NCBI GenBank assembly: GCA_946406115.1
Contig: OX291550.1
Span: 23,846,722-23,910,721, forward strand
DNA length: 64,000 nt
Source: Apoda limacodes
Lineage: Eukaryota > Arthropoda > Insecta > Lepidoptera > Limacodidae
Reading direction: 5' to 3'
A model generated the notes under the pieces. It saw only the letters and a list, made by a program, of their open reading frames with translations, was not told where the DNA came from and ran no database searches. A program made the translations under genes and the position numbers. Positions within the stretch are counted from its first letter, which is position 1. Each line of letters opens with the position of its first letter. Below are positions 26,813-37,590 of this stretch, piece by piece.

Positions 26813-27419
26813 TACCTAATCTGTAATTTTTAGGTGAATTTTATGTTATATTCGCAGTAGAAAATTAAAGGCTTTTTATTTATTTTATTTTATCGAGAAC
26901 TATACTTTATAGTTAAATCTATGTTAGACAGTATAAGGTAAATGTAGAAACTTTGTGTAATATAATAAATAAAACAATATGTATATAACAATGGATTTTG
27001 TAGAAGCCGGGGGTAAAACCTAATCTGAAATAAGTTGAGAGCAACCTCTACCACCTGTTGTTATTAAAACATAAATATTAATAATATGTAATCTATGTAT
27101 GTACGTAAATATGCATGTAAATCGTAGTGCAAATGATTCAACTGCTCGAGAAACCTCCAACAGCAACAAAAAATACCTACATTCCAGTCGCTGTTTTCAG
27201 ACAGTCTGTTGGCAAGTACATTGCCAGCTGTTCCGGAACCCACTATGATGAAATCAAATTGATCAGTATCTAAAAATAAAATTTAATTAATTAAATATTT
27301 TTAATGGTTACAAAGTAATATGTGCATATAATTCGGTTTTTGTGATTTTTTACATAGACAGGCACGTCTAGACGTCTAGACGTCTATTAACCGATAACCT
27401 TTACTGTCAAATAAAACTA

Positions 27420-27850
27420 AATTTTCCCCCGGCTCCGCCCGCGCCAAATTCAGCTATCGGCGTGGGATTCCCAAGGCAACTTTTACAGTTTACAGTTATA
27501 GTTACGACTTATTCCAATTTATTTTTAAAGGCGACGGGCACATTGTACATATTTAAATTATTAATTATTTTATTAAATTAAATAAAATTACATTTAAAAG
27601 TGGCTTTTACTAATTATTTCAAACAAGCTATAATTGTGGTTATAGTTCGTCCATGAGGAATTAAACTGTAGTTATTCCTGCGGCAACTATTTAATCAGCC
27701 GGGATAAAAAGTAGCCTATGACCTTTTCCGTGTCTTTAATTATCCCTGTGCCAAATTTTAGCTCTATATGTTGCTTCGTTGCGACGTGAAGGAAGAACAA
27801 ACAAAAAAACTCACTTTGACATTCATAATGTTAAGAATAGATTCATCGAT
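27420..27850 (+). repeat. Dispersed repeat in the duplicated intron
   Basis: Counterpart of 11330-11760, same phrases (cggctccgcccgcgc, gggataaaaagtagcc). It was inserted before the duplication. Confidence 0.65.
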
Positions 27851-27887
27851 ACCGGTAGTACATCGATGGATGGGTCAGATAATTTTC

Positions 27888-28013
27888 AGGCAATTAATAA
27901 CTTTATTTTAACAGTTTTACATCGGATCACTCTCACTGGGAACGCGTGTTTCCAGGCCGGATGACGCCCCTTTTTTAGGGCATTCAAGGCCCCAGGAAGG
28001 GACTAGGTAGGTT
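27888..28013. other. Insertion of about 125 bp specific to the duplicate
   Basis: Flanking bases align with 11800 and 11802 in the intact gene, where this stretch is absent. It contains acgcgtgtttccaggccgga and ggggcctt-type GC-rich text. Origin not recognised. Confidence 0.6.
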
Positions 28014-28684
28014 AAGCCAGCGTCACGCAAAAACTACTGCACGGTTTTTGCTTTATTTTGGCATAATGACAGCTTACGCTGTTGGCCAACATATCGATTT
28101 TTATACATAAAAGGTTTATTGTAAAATGTCAAAGTTCAGGCGAACGAAGACGCGGGTATAGCTAGTACAAATTAATAAAATTATCGAGTTTATTTTATTA
28201 AGTTTTAGTGAAAAATATATCCAGCACGTCCGTCCGAGCACCTTCTGACCTCCAAAGCACAAAACAAAATTCATTTTTTAATTAACTCCGCAATTAATTT
28301 ATGCAATACTCGTGGGATGAAAGAAGAAGGATTGAAACTAGTACTATAATAGATAAATCGAACAACACAAGCATAGTGACATTATTTTACAATTATAATT
28401 ATTTAAGAAGATATAAGCTATAAAAGAATGACAGCCTAACAAGAAGCATCTTATAAACTCCCCAAACTTGTTTCACTTACTTCGAACACTTGCACTAGAA
28501 GGCAAGTGATTTTCTGTTATGAGATATTGGGCAGCAGCAAAAAAATTAAGCGGCGATGAAAAAATAGTACCAGCAGAGCCTACTGTATGCGTGGAACACG
28601 TCGTGCTGAAGTTACTGACAAAAAATTGACCAAAGTTCCAAAATTTTGAATATGAAAAAAATAAGTTTTTAATTATTTTTAGGA

Positions 28685-29160
28685 CGGATATAATATGTAT
28701 CATACAAGAGAATCTATTACGCACATATAACAACAGTTATGAATAAATTAATATTAATAAATTAAACATTATTTGGATCATTATGTCATTCTATTTAATT
28801 TCTGAAAAAACTAGCTTTGTAGATCGCACATATACCTACTTTAGCCTTACCAAAAGTATTTTATTATATCTCTAGACTTTTCCAGCGCATCCGCCTGCCC
28901 TAAATCCGGTTATCGACGTGGAACTCTTTAATTATACAAATGAAGTATGCTATAACAAGCTAAAGTTTTTTTGAGCTCGGTTATAGTTATACCCGTGGGA
29001 ACTTTAAATTTTTTTTAAAAAAAAGTAGCCAGGTATCTAACCTGTATGTGTGCCAAGTTTTATCCCGATTCGTCTAGTCGTTGAAGCGTGATTGAGTAAC
29101 AAACATCCATCCACTCATGCATTTAGACATACCTAACATTTATAATATTATAGTAGTCAA
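28685..29160 (+). repeat. End of the duplication followed by a dispersed repeat
   Basis: Bases 28685-28880 align with 16008-16200. From about 28885 to 29155 follows a lepidopteran-type repeat (atccggttatcgacgtgg, gcgtgattgagtaacaaaca, ending near tttataatattatagtag). Confidence 0.6.
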
Positions 29161-29215
29161 AGATGACTTATATGTTAGTAGTATTATTATTTATTAACTA
29201 GTAACTAATTTTTAT

Positions 29216-29252
29216 TTTTTTTTTATTTTTTTATACCACTAAGGAGGCAAAC
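29216..29252 (-). mobile_element. Family B 3' end only (extremely truncated)
   Basis: A T-run followed by tataccactaaggaggcaaa, the last 30 or so bases of family B and its tail. Typical of an insertion aborted just after priming. Confidence 0.65.
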
Positions 29253-29790
29253 AATTTATAAATAATAAATCTTATGTACAACAATAAATGCATTATAAAG
29301 TTCACATGTAGCTGCATTAATCAAGCACGGTTGGTTATATAACATCGCCTCAGCCTTAACTGACTCTGGGAAAACTAAAAAAAAAAAAACTTCAACTCAA
29401 ACTAAATTAAAAGTCAGGTTTTAATTAATACCTTATCATGTCAAGACTTAGTACAGTCTGTTTGGCATCGGCACCGCAACATGTCTGTCACTACAATGCC
29501 TAATATAGGTACAGTCTAGTGTCCTTGCGATCATCTCCAGGATGACATAGAGCTGGCCCGCACTGACAGAGACGAAACAAAGCGCAGGTCTATTTTCTCT
29601 TGTGAAGAGAGACCGCAGGTTGACTTTGTCTCTTTCTAAAGGATAGTAAATTTTGTGAACTATTACGCAGTCCATAGGAAAGATTACAGAACTCCAATTC
29701 TATGGATGCACTGCGTTATAATGATGATATATAAAAAAACCAGGCAAAGACAACAGACAATGTATATGTATTAAGAAAAAACGGGCCAGG
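29253..29790. other. Non-coding stretch with one short shared segment
   Basis: Bases 29590-29655 are the reverse complement of 46225-46290 (gaccgcaggtt, gtctctttctaaa). Nothing else recognised. Confidence 0.45.
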
Positions 29791-30407
29791 TGCGAGTCGG
29801 ACTCGCGCACCGAGGGTTTCGTACCTACTACCATTTAAGTAATCTACAAACACAAACAAAAAATTTTTTGTTTTTGAATTGATTGAATGAAAGGTAAATT
29901 GCGGTTTATGATTTCTGACGTATTAAAAAAAAACTACTTACTAGATCTCGTTCAAACCAATTTTCGGTGGAAGTTTGCATGGTAATGCACATCATATATT
30001 TTTTTTAGATTTATCATTCTCTTATTTTAGAAGTTACAGGGGGGGGAGACACTATTTACCACCTTGGAAGTGCCTCTCGCACAAACTATTCAGTTTAGAA
30101 AAAAATTATATTAGAAAACTCAATATCATTTTTGAAGATCCATAGATACCCCAAACGTTTGGGTTTGATGAAAAAAAAAATATTGAGTTTCAGTTCTAAG
30201 TATGGGGAGCCCCAAAAATTTATTGTTTTTTTTTCTTCTTTTGTATGAAAATCTTCATGCGGTTCACAGAATACATCTTCTTACCAAGTTTCAACATTAT
30301 AGTTTTTATAGTTTCGGAAAAAAGTGGCTGTGACATACTGACGGACAGACAGACAGACATGACGAATCTACAAGGGTTCCGTTTTTGCCATTTGGCTATG
30401 GAACCCT
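29791..30407 (+). repeat. Lepidopteran dispersed repeat (gggttccgtacc type)
   Basis: Starts with gggccaggtgcgagtcggac and ends with tttggctatggaaccctaaa. These start and end phrases mark a repeat of about 600 bp that I know from many moth genomes. It lacks coding capacity. Its right end abuts family D copy 2, which has lost its first 70 or so bases at that junction. Confidence 0.7.
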
Positions 30408-30721
30408 AAAAACTAACAACAAAACGAATGAAAATACTTATCCACTCCATTTGACTCTGTCTCCTGTCGCTAAGTTAAAGAAGTCACTATTTCGAAACTA
30501 GATTGGACTGGAATCTTATTCAAGTCTATTTACAGTAATTTTCGTGGAGAAAAGACAGATTCTATTTGAACTTCGCATTTCGTGTTCCTGTGGGAAAGTT
30601 CGACTTAAATTAAATTGTCGCTTGGCGTCAGGCGGCAACTACTTGAATTCCGTATTTTATCTTTTATCTAATGTAAGCAGGCACTTTAATAAAAAATAAA
30701 AATTACTTAACGTTTTAAGAA
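30408..30721 (+). repeat. Dispersed repeat family D, copy 2
   Basis: Matches 22530-22800 and 46525-46802. It extends past copy 1 to acttaacgttttaaga. It has a 15-base insertion (cttaaattaaattgt) relative to the others. Confidence 0.8.
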
Positions 30722-31265
30722 CAGAATGAACAGAACTAATTTAAACTAATTTCTTTAATACTAACATTATGTATGTCAATGTACTAAAAATCATTACACA
30801 ATGTCATATACATTACTATTTGATATATTTGTTATATAAACTTTCTTTGTAAATTATTCCATAATGACGCCTTGAACTTATTTTTTTTTGTATGGGATTT
30901 AACGTTTTTACCGTTTTGTAGTCACATTTTTTTAGTTTCTGCTACAACTTAGAGTCAATGCCTAGTGCAACAAGCTATTCTTATCATATGATTAACTTTC
31001 ATTACAAAAAATGCAATACACGCTTTAAAAATTTGCACAAGTGTTGAAACAATGGTCACTTTCAGATTTTTTATTGCATTAAATATAAAAAATTAAAATC
31101 ACTCAGTAAGGTAATGCACTAAACAAAAGCAAGTTTTATAACATATATTTTTTTCAATCCTTTAGGTGCTATAGTTCAGCCACAAAATTTGCACAAAAAC
31201 GGCGTATTTACGCTGTCTAGCCAATACCGCAGCCTTAAGGGCGTATATACCAGGTATAACAAAAT
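30722..31265. other. Non-coding stretch, nothing recognised
   Basis: AT-rich, with no coding pattern or shared repeat. Confidence 0.45.
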
Positions 31266-31269
31266 ACCA

Positions 31270-32692
31270 GGAGTAATAACCATCTCGAGACTGCGCATCC
31301 GACTAATCTTTTCCTGACGGCGACGCAGATATCCTGCCCGGCCGACTCATCATACCTTCATTATCCCGGCTACAAACTCGAGCACAATTTTGTAAGTCGT
31401 GCCGGTGTATGTATGTACGTCCGGGAGGATATCTGCTGTCGCCGCCTTATTGTGGGTGCGCGTAGATTACGGAGGCCACACTCGCATGTATGCGTGCCTG
31501 TACAGGTCTCATAGCGGTGACACGGACGTAACTCGACTTTCACGAACCTGAGTTTGACGACTGACAAAGTTCTAGAGCAATATCCCGTAGCAGAACTAGT
31601 TATTTTGGATAACTTTAACGCCCACCATCGTGAGTGGCTCAGTTCTCGAACTAATAACAATGCAGGGATATCTGCTCATGAATTTGCTCTGACCTATGGA
31701 TTCTCTCAGCTGGTACTTTCTCCTACGAGAATACCACATATAGAGGACCATACAAGCTCCTTACTGGACCTTCTGCTGACTACACGTCCGGACGGATATT
31801 CCGTCTCAGTGGATGCGCATTTAGGCTCCTTGGACCACTGTCTTGTTCGGTAAGACCGATGGTGGACCGACTAGCCATTGAGAGTCAGAGGGAGGCATTG
31901 GCATGTATCCTGGACATAGCGAAAGCGTTCGATCGGGTCTGGCATCGGGGTCTTCTATTGAAGTTGCCATCTTACGGAGTGCACAAGGATTTGTGCAAAT
32001 GGGTGGCTAGCTTTTTGTCCGGCAGACGCATACGAACCGTAGATGACGGTAGTTGCTCTGATAGCATGGCCATTAATGCTGGTGTCCCGCAAGGCTCTGC
32101 GCTGTCTCAAACGCTGTTTCTACTGCATATCAATGACATGTTGGGCATCAACAACATACATTGCTATGCAGATGACAGTACTGGAGCCGGCTATTACTCT
32201 GGTCGCGCAAACATCCCTCGTTCCGTTGTGGAGGCAAACCGAGGAGAACTTGTGTCTCAAATCGAGACCACACTGTCCAAGGTCTCTGACTGGGTACGGG
32301 TAAACTTGGTCCGATTCAACCCTACAAAGACACAAGTCTGCGCGTTCACCGCTAAGAAAACCCCATTTACTGTAATCCCACAATTCCAGAACACTCCCCT
32401 CTCCATCTCCAAGAGCATTGGGATCCTTGGTGTTGAAATCTCCAGCGATGTTCAGTTCCGAGATCATTTACAAGATAAGGTGAAGCTGGCGTCCAAGAAC
32501 CCTTAAGTATGAGGAGAGACTTTTGTGGAATGAGCTCCCTGCCAAGGTTTTCTCTAAGGACTACAGTTTAGGATTCTTAAAGAAAGAAGTGACGGGTGAT
32601 ACTTCTGGTGTTGCAAGCGTATGGTGACCGCTTACCATCTGGCGGACCGTGTGCTTGTTTGCCACCTTAGTGGTATAAAAAAAAAAAAAAAG
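31270..32692 (+). mobile_element. Non-LTR family B, internally deleted copy with endonuclease, RT and poly(A)
   Basis: Endonuclease half at 31270-31853 (FNAHHREWLSSRTNNNAG, ALTYGFSQLVLSPTRIP, LLDLLLTTRPDGYS). The roughly 1-kb linker is deleted, joining directly to the RT at 31859-32506: ILDIAKAFDRVWHRGLLLKL, WVASFLSGRRI, GVPQGSALSQTLF, the catalytic YADDSTG, FNPTKTQVCAFTAKKTPF and ILGVEISSDVQFRDHL. A second deletion jumps from KLASKNP to NELPAKVFSKDYS. The element ends in ccttagtggtataaaa and a run of A at 32692. The RT frame of 215 codons is the best preserved of this family in the window. The deletions rule out an active element. Confidence 0.88.
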
Positions 32693-32732
32693 GACGGAAC
32701 CTTCTAAGCGGGCTTGGATATTCAATACATAT

Positions 32733-33790
32733 ACAGTGGTGGTCATATAATAACAGACACTAAAAGCATATGAAAATAGCTATGCTATTCCTATGTGTAT
32801 TTTTTATCAGACTACTATTGGAACTCGCTACACATTTTAAAATGAATTGTGTGGGTATTGTGTAATGATAAAACAAAATAATATCAAAATAACTTGCCTG
32901 TTCCTAATCTTTTATTTCTGGTTCTATATAAAAGTTGTTCGACGTTTGATGTAGTTACATTTTGTGGCCACGGTCCTTCGTTACCTGGCACCACAAATTT
33001 TTGATTGAATTCAAATCCGCACTGTATGGGGCCAATCTAAATCTGTTCAGACTAATTCCTTAAGAATTCTTTTAATACTTTTGCAGTTGTTTCGGATCAT
33101 TATCCTGTTGCAAAATCCAAATGACCGGTACACTTTGCTCGACAAAGGGCATCAAGGTTTGTTCTAAAATATTCTTATACTGGAATTTATCCATGTTGCC
33201 TTGTTATCCATTTTCCTGACAGGTCAAACACCAAGTCCTAAAAAGCAACCCCACTCTTTAATGTTTTCGCCCCCTTGTATGATTACTTTCTCGGTATACT
33301 ATGGATCCATTTATTTGTTCGGGGGTCGTCTGACATATGTTTTCCCTGAGAACCAATCATATTATTTTTGGTTTCATTAGAAAAAGCACATTTTTCCTCC
33401 CTTGCTCAGACCAGTGTTCATATTTTTAGGTGAAGTGGTAACTTCTGAGACAATTTTTTTGGCAGATACACCCGTCGACTACTGCACCAAACAATTCCGT
33501 ACGTATCAGTTATGATCCCATTAAGGGTTATTTTCTGCTAACAACACCCTGTAAGAGTCGTCCCTCGGATTTGTTTTCCTAGGTCTTGATTTTTGCCTAC
33601 GTTTTCGGTCGTGTCGAACTTCTTGAAATGTTGTATAGCATTCATAACCATGTTCTTGGAATAGTTCAAGTGGTTTGCGATTTTTCTGTATGACCAGCCT
33701 ATGCTATGAAAATTCAAAATATTGTTTCTCGTCGACGAAAACTTTTTTCCTTTTTAAATTAATTTCAACGATGTTATTTTAATGAAAAAG
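32733..33790 (-). pseudogene. Tc1-like transposon relic
   Basis: The left end carries a Tc1-type terminal sequence (cagtggtggtcatataataa) preceded by TA. On the minus strand the transposase blocks are in order: VIQKNRKPLELF (HTH), RKRRQKSRPRKT, RPPNK-MDP-YTEKVI, GGENIKEWGCFLG, LQQDNDPK and WPHTVRI-like remains of the DLNPIE block, all with stops and frameshifts. The DND of the second catalytic block survives. A matching right terminal repeat was not found, so the 3' boundary is a guess. Confidence 0.8.
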
Positions 33791-34114
33791 GCAGTTAATG
33801 AAAAATGTTACATAAAAACACGCGGCAAAACAGATAAAATCTAAATACATATCTTAGCTTGTATAATACATTATCGAAGGCAATAATAGAAACTAAGTCA
33901 CTACACTTTATACTACTCTCAACAGTTTTAATAAATAGGAGACTAATGTCCAATATAAACTCAGCATTACGATAACTACTTCAACCTTGTCTTCGCATAC
34001 CTAAAACAACGAGTTTTGCTAATGAGCCATATACTTATTTAGAATAAATTATAAATTGTAAATTAGTCTACCCTGAAATAACTTAAGCTCATTTACGGAT
34101 AACCTTTAGTTTTG
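33791..34114. other. AT-rich spacer
   Basis: Nothing recognised. Confidence 0.4.
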
Positions 34115-34499
34115 AGAGGATACACTTCGCGACGCCTCGCAGCTGGCTTCATACAAACGAATTTCTCACTTATTTTTGACGCTTGCTGATGAAACACCAC
34201 GAAATTTTAAAGACATGTTCTTGTAATAAATATCTAGGTCTGCAGTGCGCCAGTTTTTTTATCAAATATTATAGTTCAAAAGTTATACAGGATTCCAGTT
34301 TTACATACAAATGGTTTTAAAAAAAGGATTTCTAGTTAATGGATACGTTTTACAAGATTTTGGAAAAACCACAGACCTAGGTATTCGGCTTAGGATTACG
34401 ACTAAGACATTTGACAGTGATTGATCAGTAAATGTCAAAAACAAATGAGAAATTCGTTTGTATGAAGCCCGGTGTGAGGCGCCGCGGAGTGTATCCTCT
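34115..34499. mobile_element. MITE with long terminal inverted repeats
   Basis: Left arm 34115-34180 and right arm 34435-34499 are inverted copies: agaggatacac, then cgcctc, then gcttcatacaaacgaatttc. The core of about 250 bp is AT-rich and non-coding. Length and structure fit a non-autonomous DNA transposon. The target duplication could not be settled by eye. Confidence 0.8.
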
Positions 34500-36046
34500 T
34501 AACAATAGTAAATGTCTATTTCTCGATCTAAGTGATTTGTAATCTTTGAGAAATAAATATATATCTAAGCCTAGCTATTGGTAGTGCAACAAATAAGTTT
34601 TTAACTATAAAGTTGTATTTTATTGTATTATGCGATTTTTGAAAAAAATGTTTATCAAAAAAACCAAGCTCGGTCGCCCAGGTACTGAAGTTTCAATTCT
34701 AAACATTTAAAAACCACAAAAAGCATTATTTTCAAAACAAGAGACATGGCAACACTAAAATTACCTTGAGTTATTGTTTAACAAAAGTGTAATGACTTTT
34801 TTCTTATTTCCTGTACCCTTTTTTTAATGCTTAGGTACATACTTCTAAGGTTTTCTGTTAATTTTGGATCAGTACGAGTATTCATTATATACGTATATAA
34901 GTAGGTACTCTGTACAAAAATTCTGTGCTTGAGTAGGGCTTTTTCTTAAACTATTGAACGTATTTTATTTTTCTGATAAACACACACAATACTAATGATT
35001 AGCTATTTACTGGATGTGGTGGTGACGTAGCTTAAAACATGATTGCGTAATATACTTTACTCAATTGAATTTTTAATTTTGAAGAATGCTTTATAAAGTT
35101 TATTTAGCAGGTTTCACTTAAAACCTAATGTATATGAGCTTTAAATTATCAAAAACATAGTTAGATATTTGTGAAAGCTTTTGCTATTTATTTTCAATCA
35201 ATTATACGGCCGGGACCACGGTGAATAAAGGTTATTTTTGAAAATAAAAACAAAACTTGTCTCTTTCTTGTGCACTTGATTCTCTATTCATTTATCCCAC
35301 TTTCTCAGTCATCTATCTATTGGCACACTCACAACTTTATTTTTAACCTAAACGCGAAAGACCAATTTTTATGCATTTAGCTTTAAAAAAGAGAATTTCC
35401 ATACAAATTACAAGCCCCCATTTTACCCCCTTAGGGAATTAATTTTGCGAAGTCCTTTCTATGTGCTCGCCTAAGTTATTACATAAACTTCTGTGCCCCC
35501 GCCCCCAGTCCTGAACTCCGTACATTCCTGGTGAAACAATAAAACAAAGAATTTCCACAAAGATCACACATTACACTCTTTTTGGCTTCTTATTTTGATG
35601 ATGATTATTTATAAAGGGTTGAAATTTCATAATTACGCCGCTTTTCCCGCTTCATTTTCTTTTTACGGGTCCCACAGGGACTCACATTCTGTAAGAACAA
35701 ACACAAAATACGTAAGCTCATAGATTAATGATCCCAAGCGCAAAACATTTGTTTAAAGCACAAAAACATGCAAGGTTTATCGATTAACAATCTCAGTAAA
35801 AGTTACAAAGCCTGTCAAGTATAAAGTGAATATTGTATGATTATTATTATTTATAATTTGAAATAACAATAGTAAAATGTTTTTAGTGATATTTTAACAC
35901 TCCATTTTTTTGTGATTTTTGTTTCATTACTCGCGCGCAGCTTTGTTGCGATAGCAGGCTCTCCACAGATTAAGCGGCGAGGTATTAAGGCATGCTTGTA
36001 CACAAGGCAGAACATCAACCTACCAATTATGGTTTCAACTTTTAGC
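34500..36046. other. Non-coding stretch with repeat scraps
   Basis: Bases 35330-35500 carry a scrap (aagcccccattttacccc, aattttgcgaagtcctttct) related to 47340-47420. This is a common moth repeat. The 83-codon frame at 36102-35851 shows no recognisable protein. Confidence 0.4.
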
Positions 36047-36047
36047 C

Positions 36048-36169
36048 ATAGATAATTGTGAAAAAGGGACTGAACATTTCTTGGCCTGCTAATAGCTTCC
36101 ACGTAGTATATTTGTACATAGGCTATTGTTGGGCCAAGAAATGTTCAGTTCATTTCCCACAATCTATTA
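36048..36169. repeat. Fold-back hairpin, 49-bp arms
   Basis: Arms 36048-36096 and 36121-36169 pair with a few mismatches (gactgaacatttcttggcc against ggccaagaaatgttcagt), around a 24-base loop. It may be a small fold-back element or a MITE core. Confidence 0.75.
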
Positions 36170-36349
36170 ATATTTTAACGTTGTAGTTATAGAGTTGGTT
36201 ATGTTGATGTGCTGCCTTCTCTACATCCTTTGAAAACGTATGCAATTCCTGCTTCTATTGAGCAGTATAATAATTTGACATGTAATAATTTAAATTAAAT
36301 TTCAAGACAACAAAGGACCACTTTGGCAAATATAATTCCATTGAACCTG

Positions 36350-37590
36350 GTGCATCAGAATATACAAAATGTCTCAGAAAGAACCAGAAATTGAATTGTT
36401 TATAACAGCCAAAAGATAGACACTGGCTACGCAGCCATCAGTTTATGTTTAACTTCACTAATCACCAGGTGGGAAGTAAATGGAATCCATGGTGGCTCTT
36501 TAATTTTAGTTCATAAACAGTTACAGTTTAAGGAACTTAAAGACATTGTGAGCCTCTCAGTTGAGAATCTTATTGTTGTGAGTGTATACAAGCAGCCTTG
36601 TGCATTGTGCAATGTATGATAATTTTGCATTAGTTATGGAAGAAGTGCTGAACAAAACCAGCAATCCATTGAACAAATCATTGTTTGTGAAGACTTTAAT
36701 ATAAACATTTAAAAAAATAGCTTATTAAGCACCAGATTGCTTGCCTTATATCAGGCTTAATTTTATTTAATATAAATAATTTGTTTCGTGAACCAACTAG
36801 AATTGCTGTATCTAGTGCCACTGGCATTGACAATATATTTACTGACATAAAACCAGTTCAAAAATTAATTATAAGCAATCTAGAGTCAGATAACTGTGGA
36901 CAGTTAGTGGTTTTAGAAAGAAAGAATAATATTATTAGAAATTAAATTTATACCAATAACCACTAAACGGATTGAATCATTTTAATGTAACTTATTGCAT
37001 AAACTTCCAGATTTAATTTATAATGGCAACCCAAATGATATGTACAATACTGTTCTTGACACTATTACTACAGAGTATAATAAATTATTTACTGCAAAAA
37101 AGAAACTTATTTTCAGTCGCTTTAGTTTTAGCGAATGGGGTACTTATAAAAGTAGGCGTAAGCTATATAAATTATATGAAAAAAGAACATATAATAATAG
37201 CCAAATATTTAGGGAATATGTAAAAAATACTCAAAAACCTTGTTGCAAAATCAAACCACAGACATAAAGCAAAAAATTCAACGAATAAAATAAAAACTAC
37301 ATGAAACATAATAAATAATGAAACTGGTAAGGCTAGAGATTTTTGTCAGGACTTTGAGTTGATTGAAGATAATACTAGATTAAAAACGAATTCTGAGGTA
37401 TCAGTTGCCTTTAAAATTTTTTTTAATAATATTCCATTCAAAACAACCTAACTCAAGTCCAATTTTAGCAGAAATATTAATAAAAACTAATGTTCCTGAA
37501 TGTAAAGTTCCCTTTGTATTTAAAAACATTAGTCCTACGAATATCATAAATACATTCAAAACATTAGAAATAAAAAACAAGTACAAATGA
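36350..37590 (+). mobile_element. Non-LTR family A, endonuclease and linker part
   Basis: Plus strand: QNVSERTRN, GGSLILVHKQLQF, DIVSLSVENLIVVSVYKQP, ALVMEEVLNKTSN and ATGIDNIFTDIKPV (endonuclease), then YNTVLDTITTEYNKLF and KSRRKLYKLYEKRTYNN, VSVAFKIFFNN and ISPTNIINTFKTLEIKN (linker before the RT). Frameshifts and stops throughout. The reading continues at 39455, with the sequence between them an insertion. Confidence 0.82.

Larger units (their letters stand above)
25367..28614 (-). pseudogene. GMC oxidoreductase pseudogene (segmental duplicate)
   Basis: Collinear with 8881-12347, introns included, so it arose by DNA duplication. Exon equivalents: 28614-28481 (frame kept), 27269-27181 (last 45 bases and donor lost) and about 26660-25367. 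In the last exon the first 180 or so bases, with signature 1, are gone and replaced by foreign sequence. There is a one-base loss near 26468 (frame shift), a loss of about 70 bases near 26375, a replaced patch near 25690, and a deletion near 25443 that removes the SGNNN active-site segment. The Gln of FQAVGTTRMG is present here too, so that change predates the duplication. Confidence 0.9.

Noticed and set aside
35851..36102. 83-codon minus-strand frame
   Set aside because: No recognisable motif, and it runs into the fold-back hairpin at 36048.
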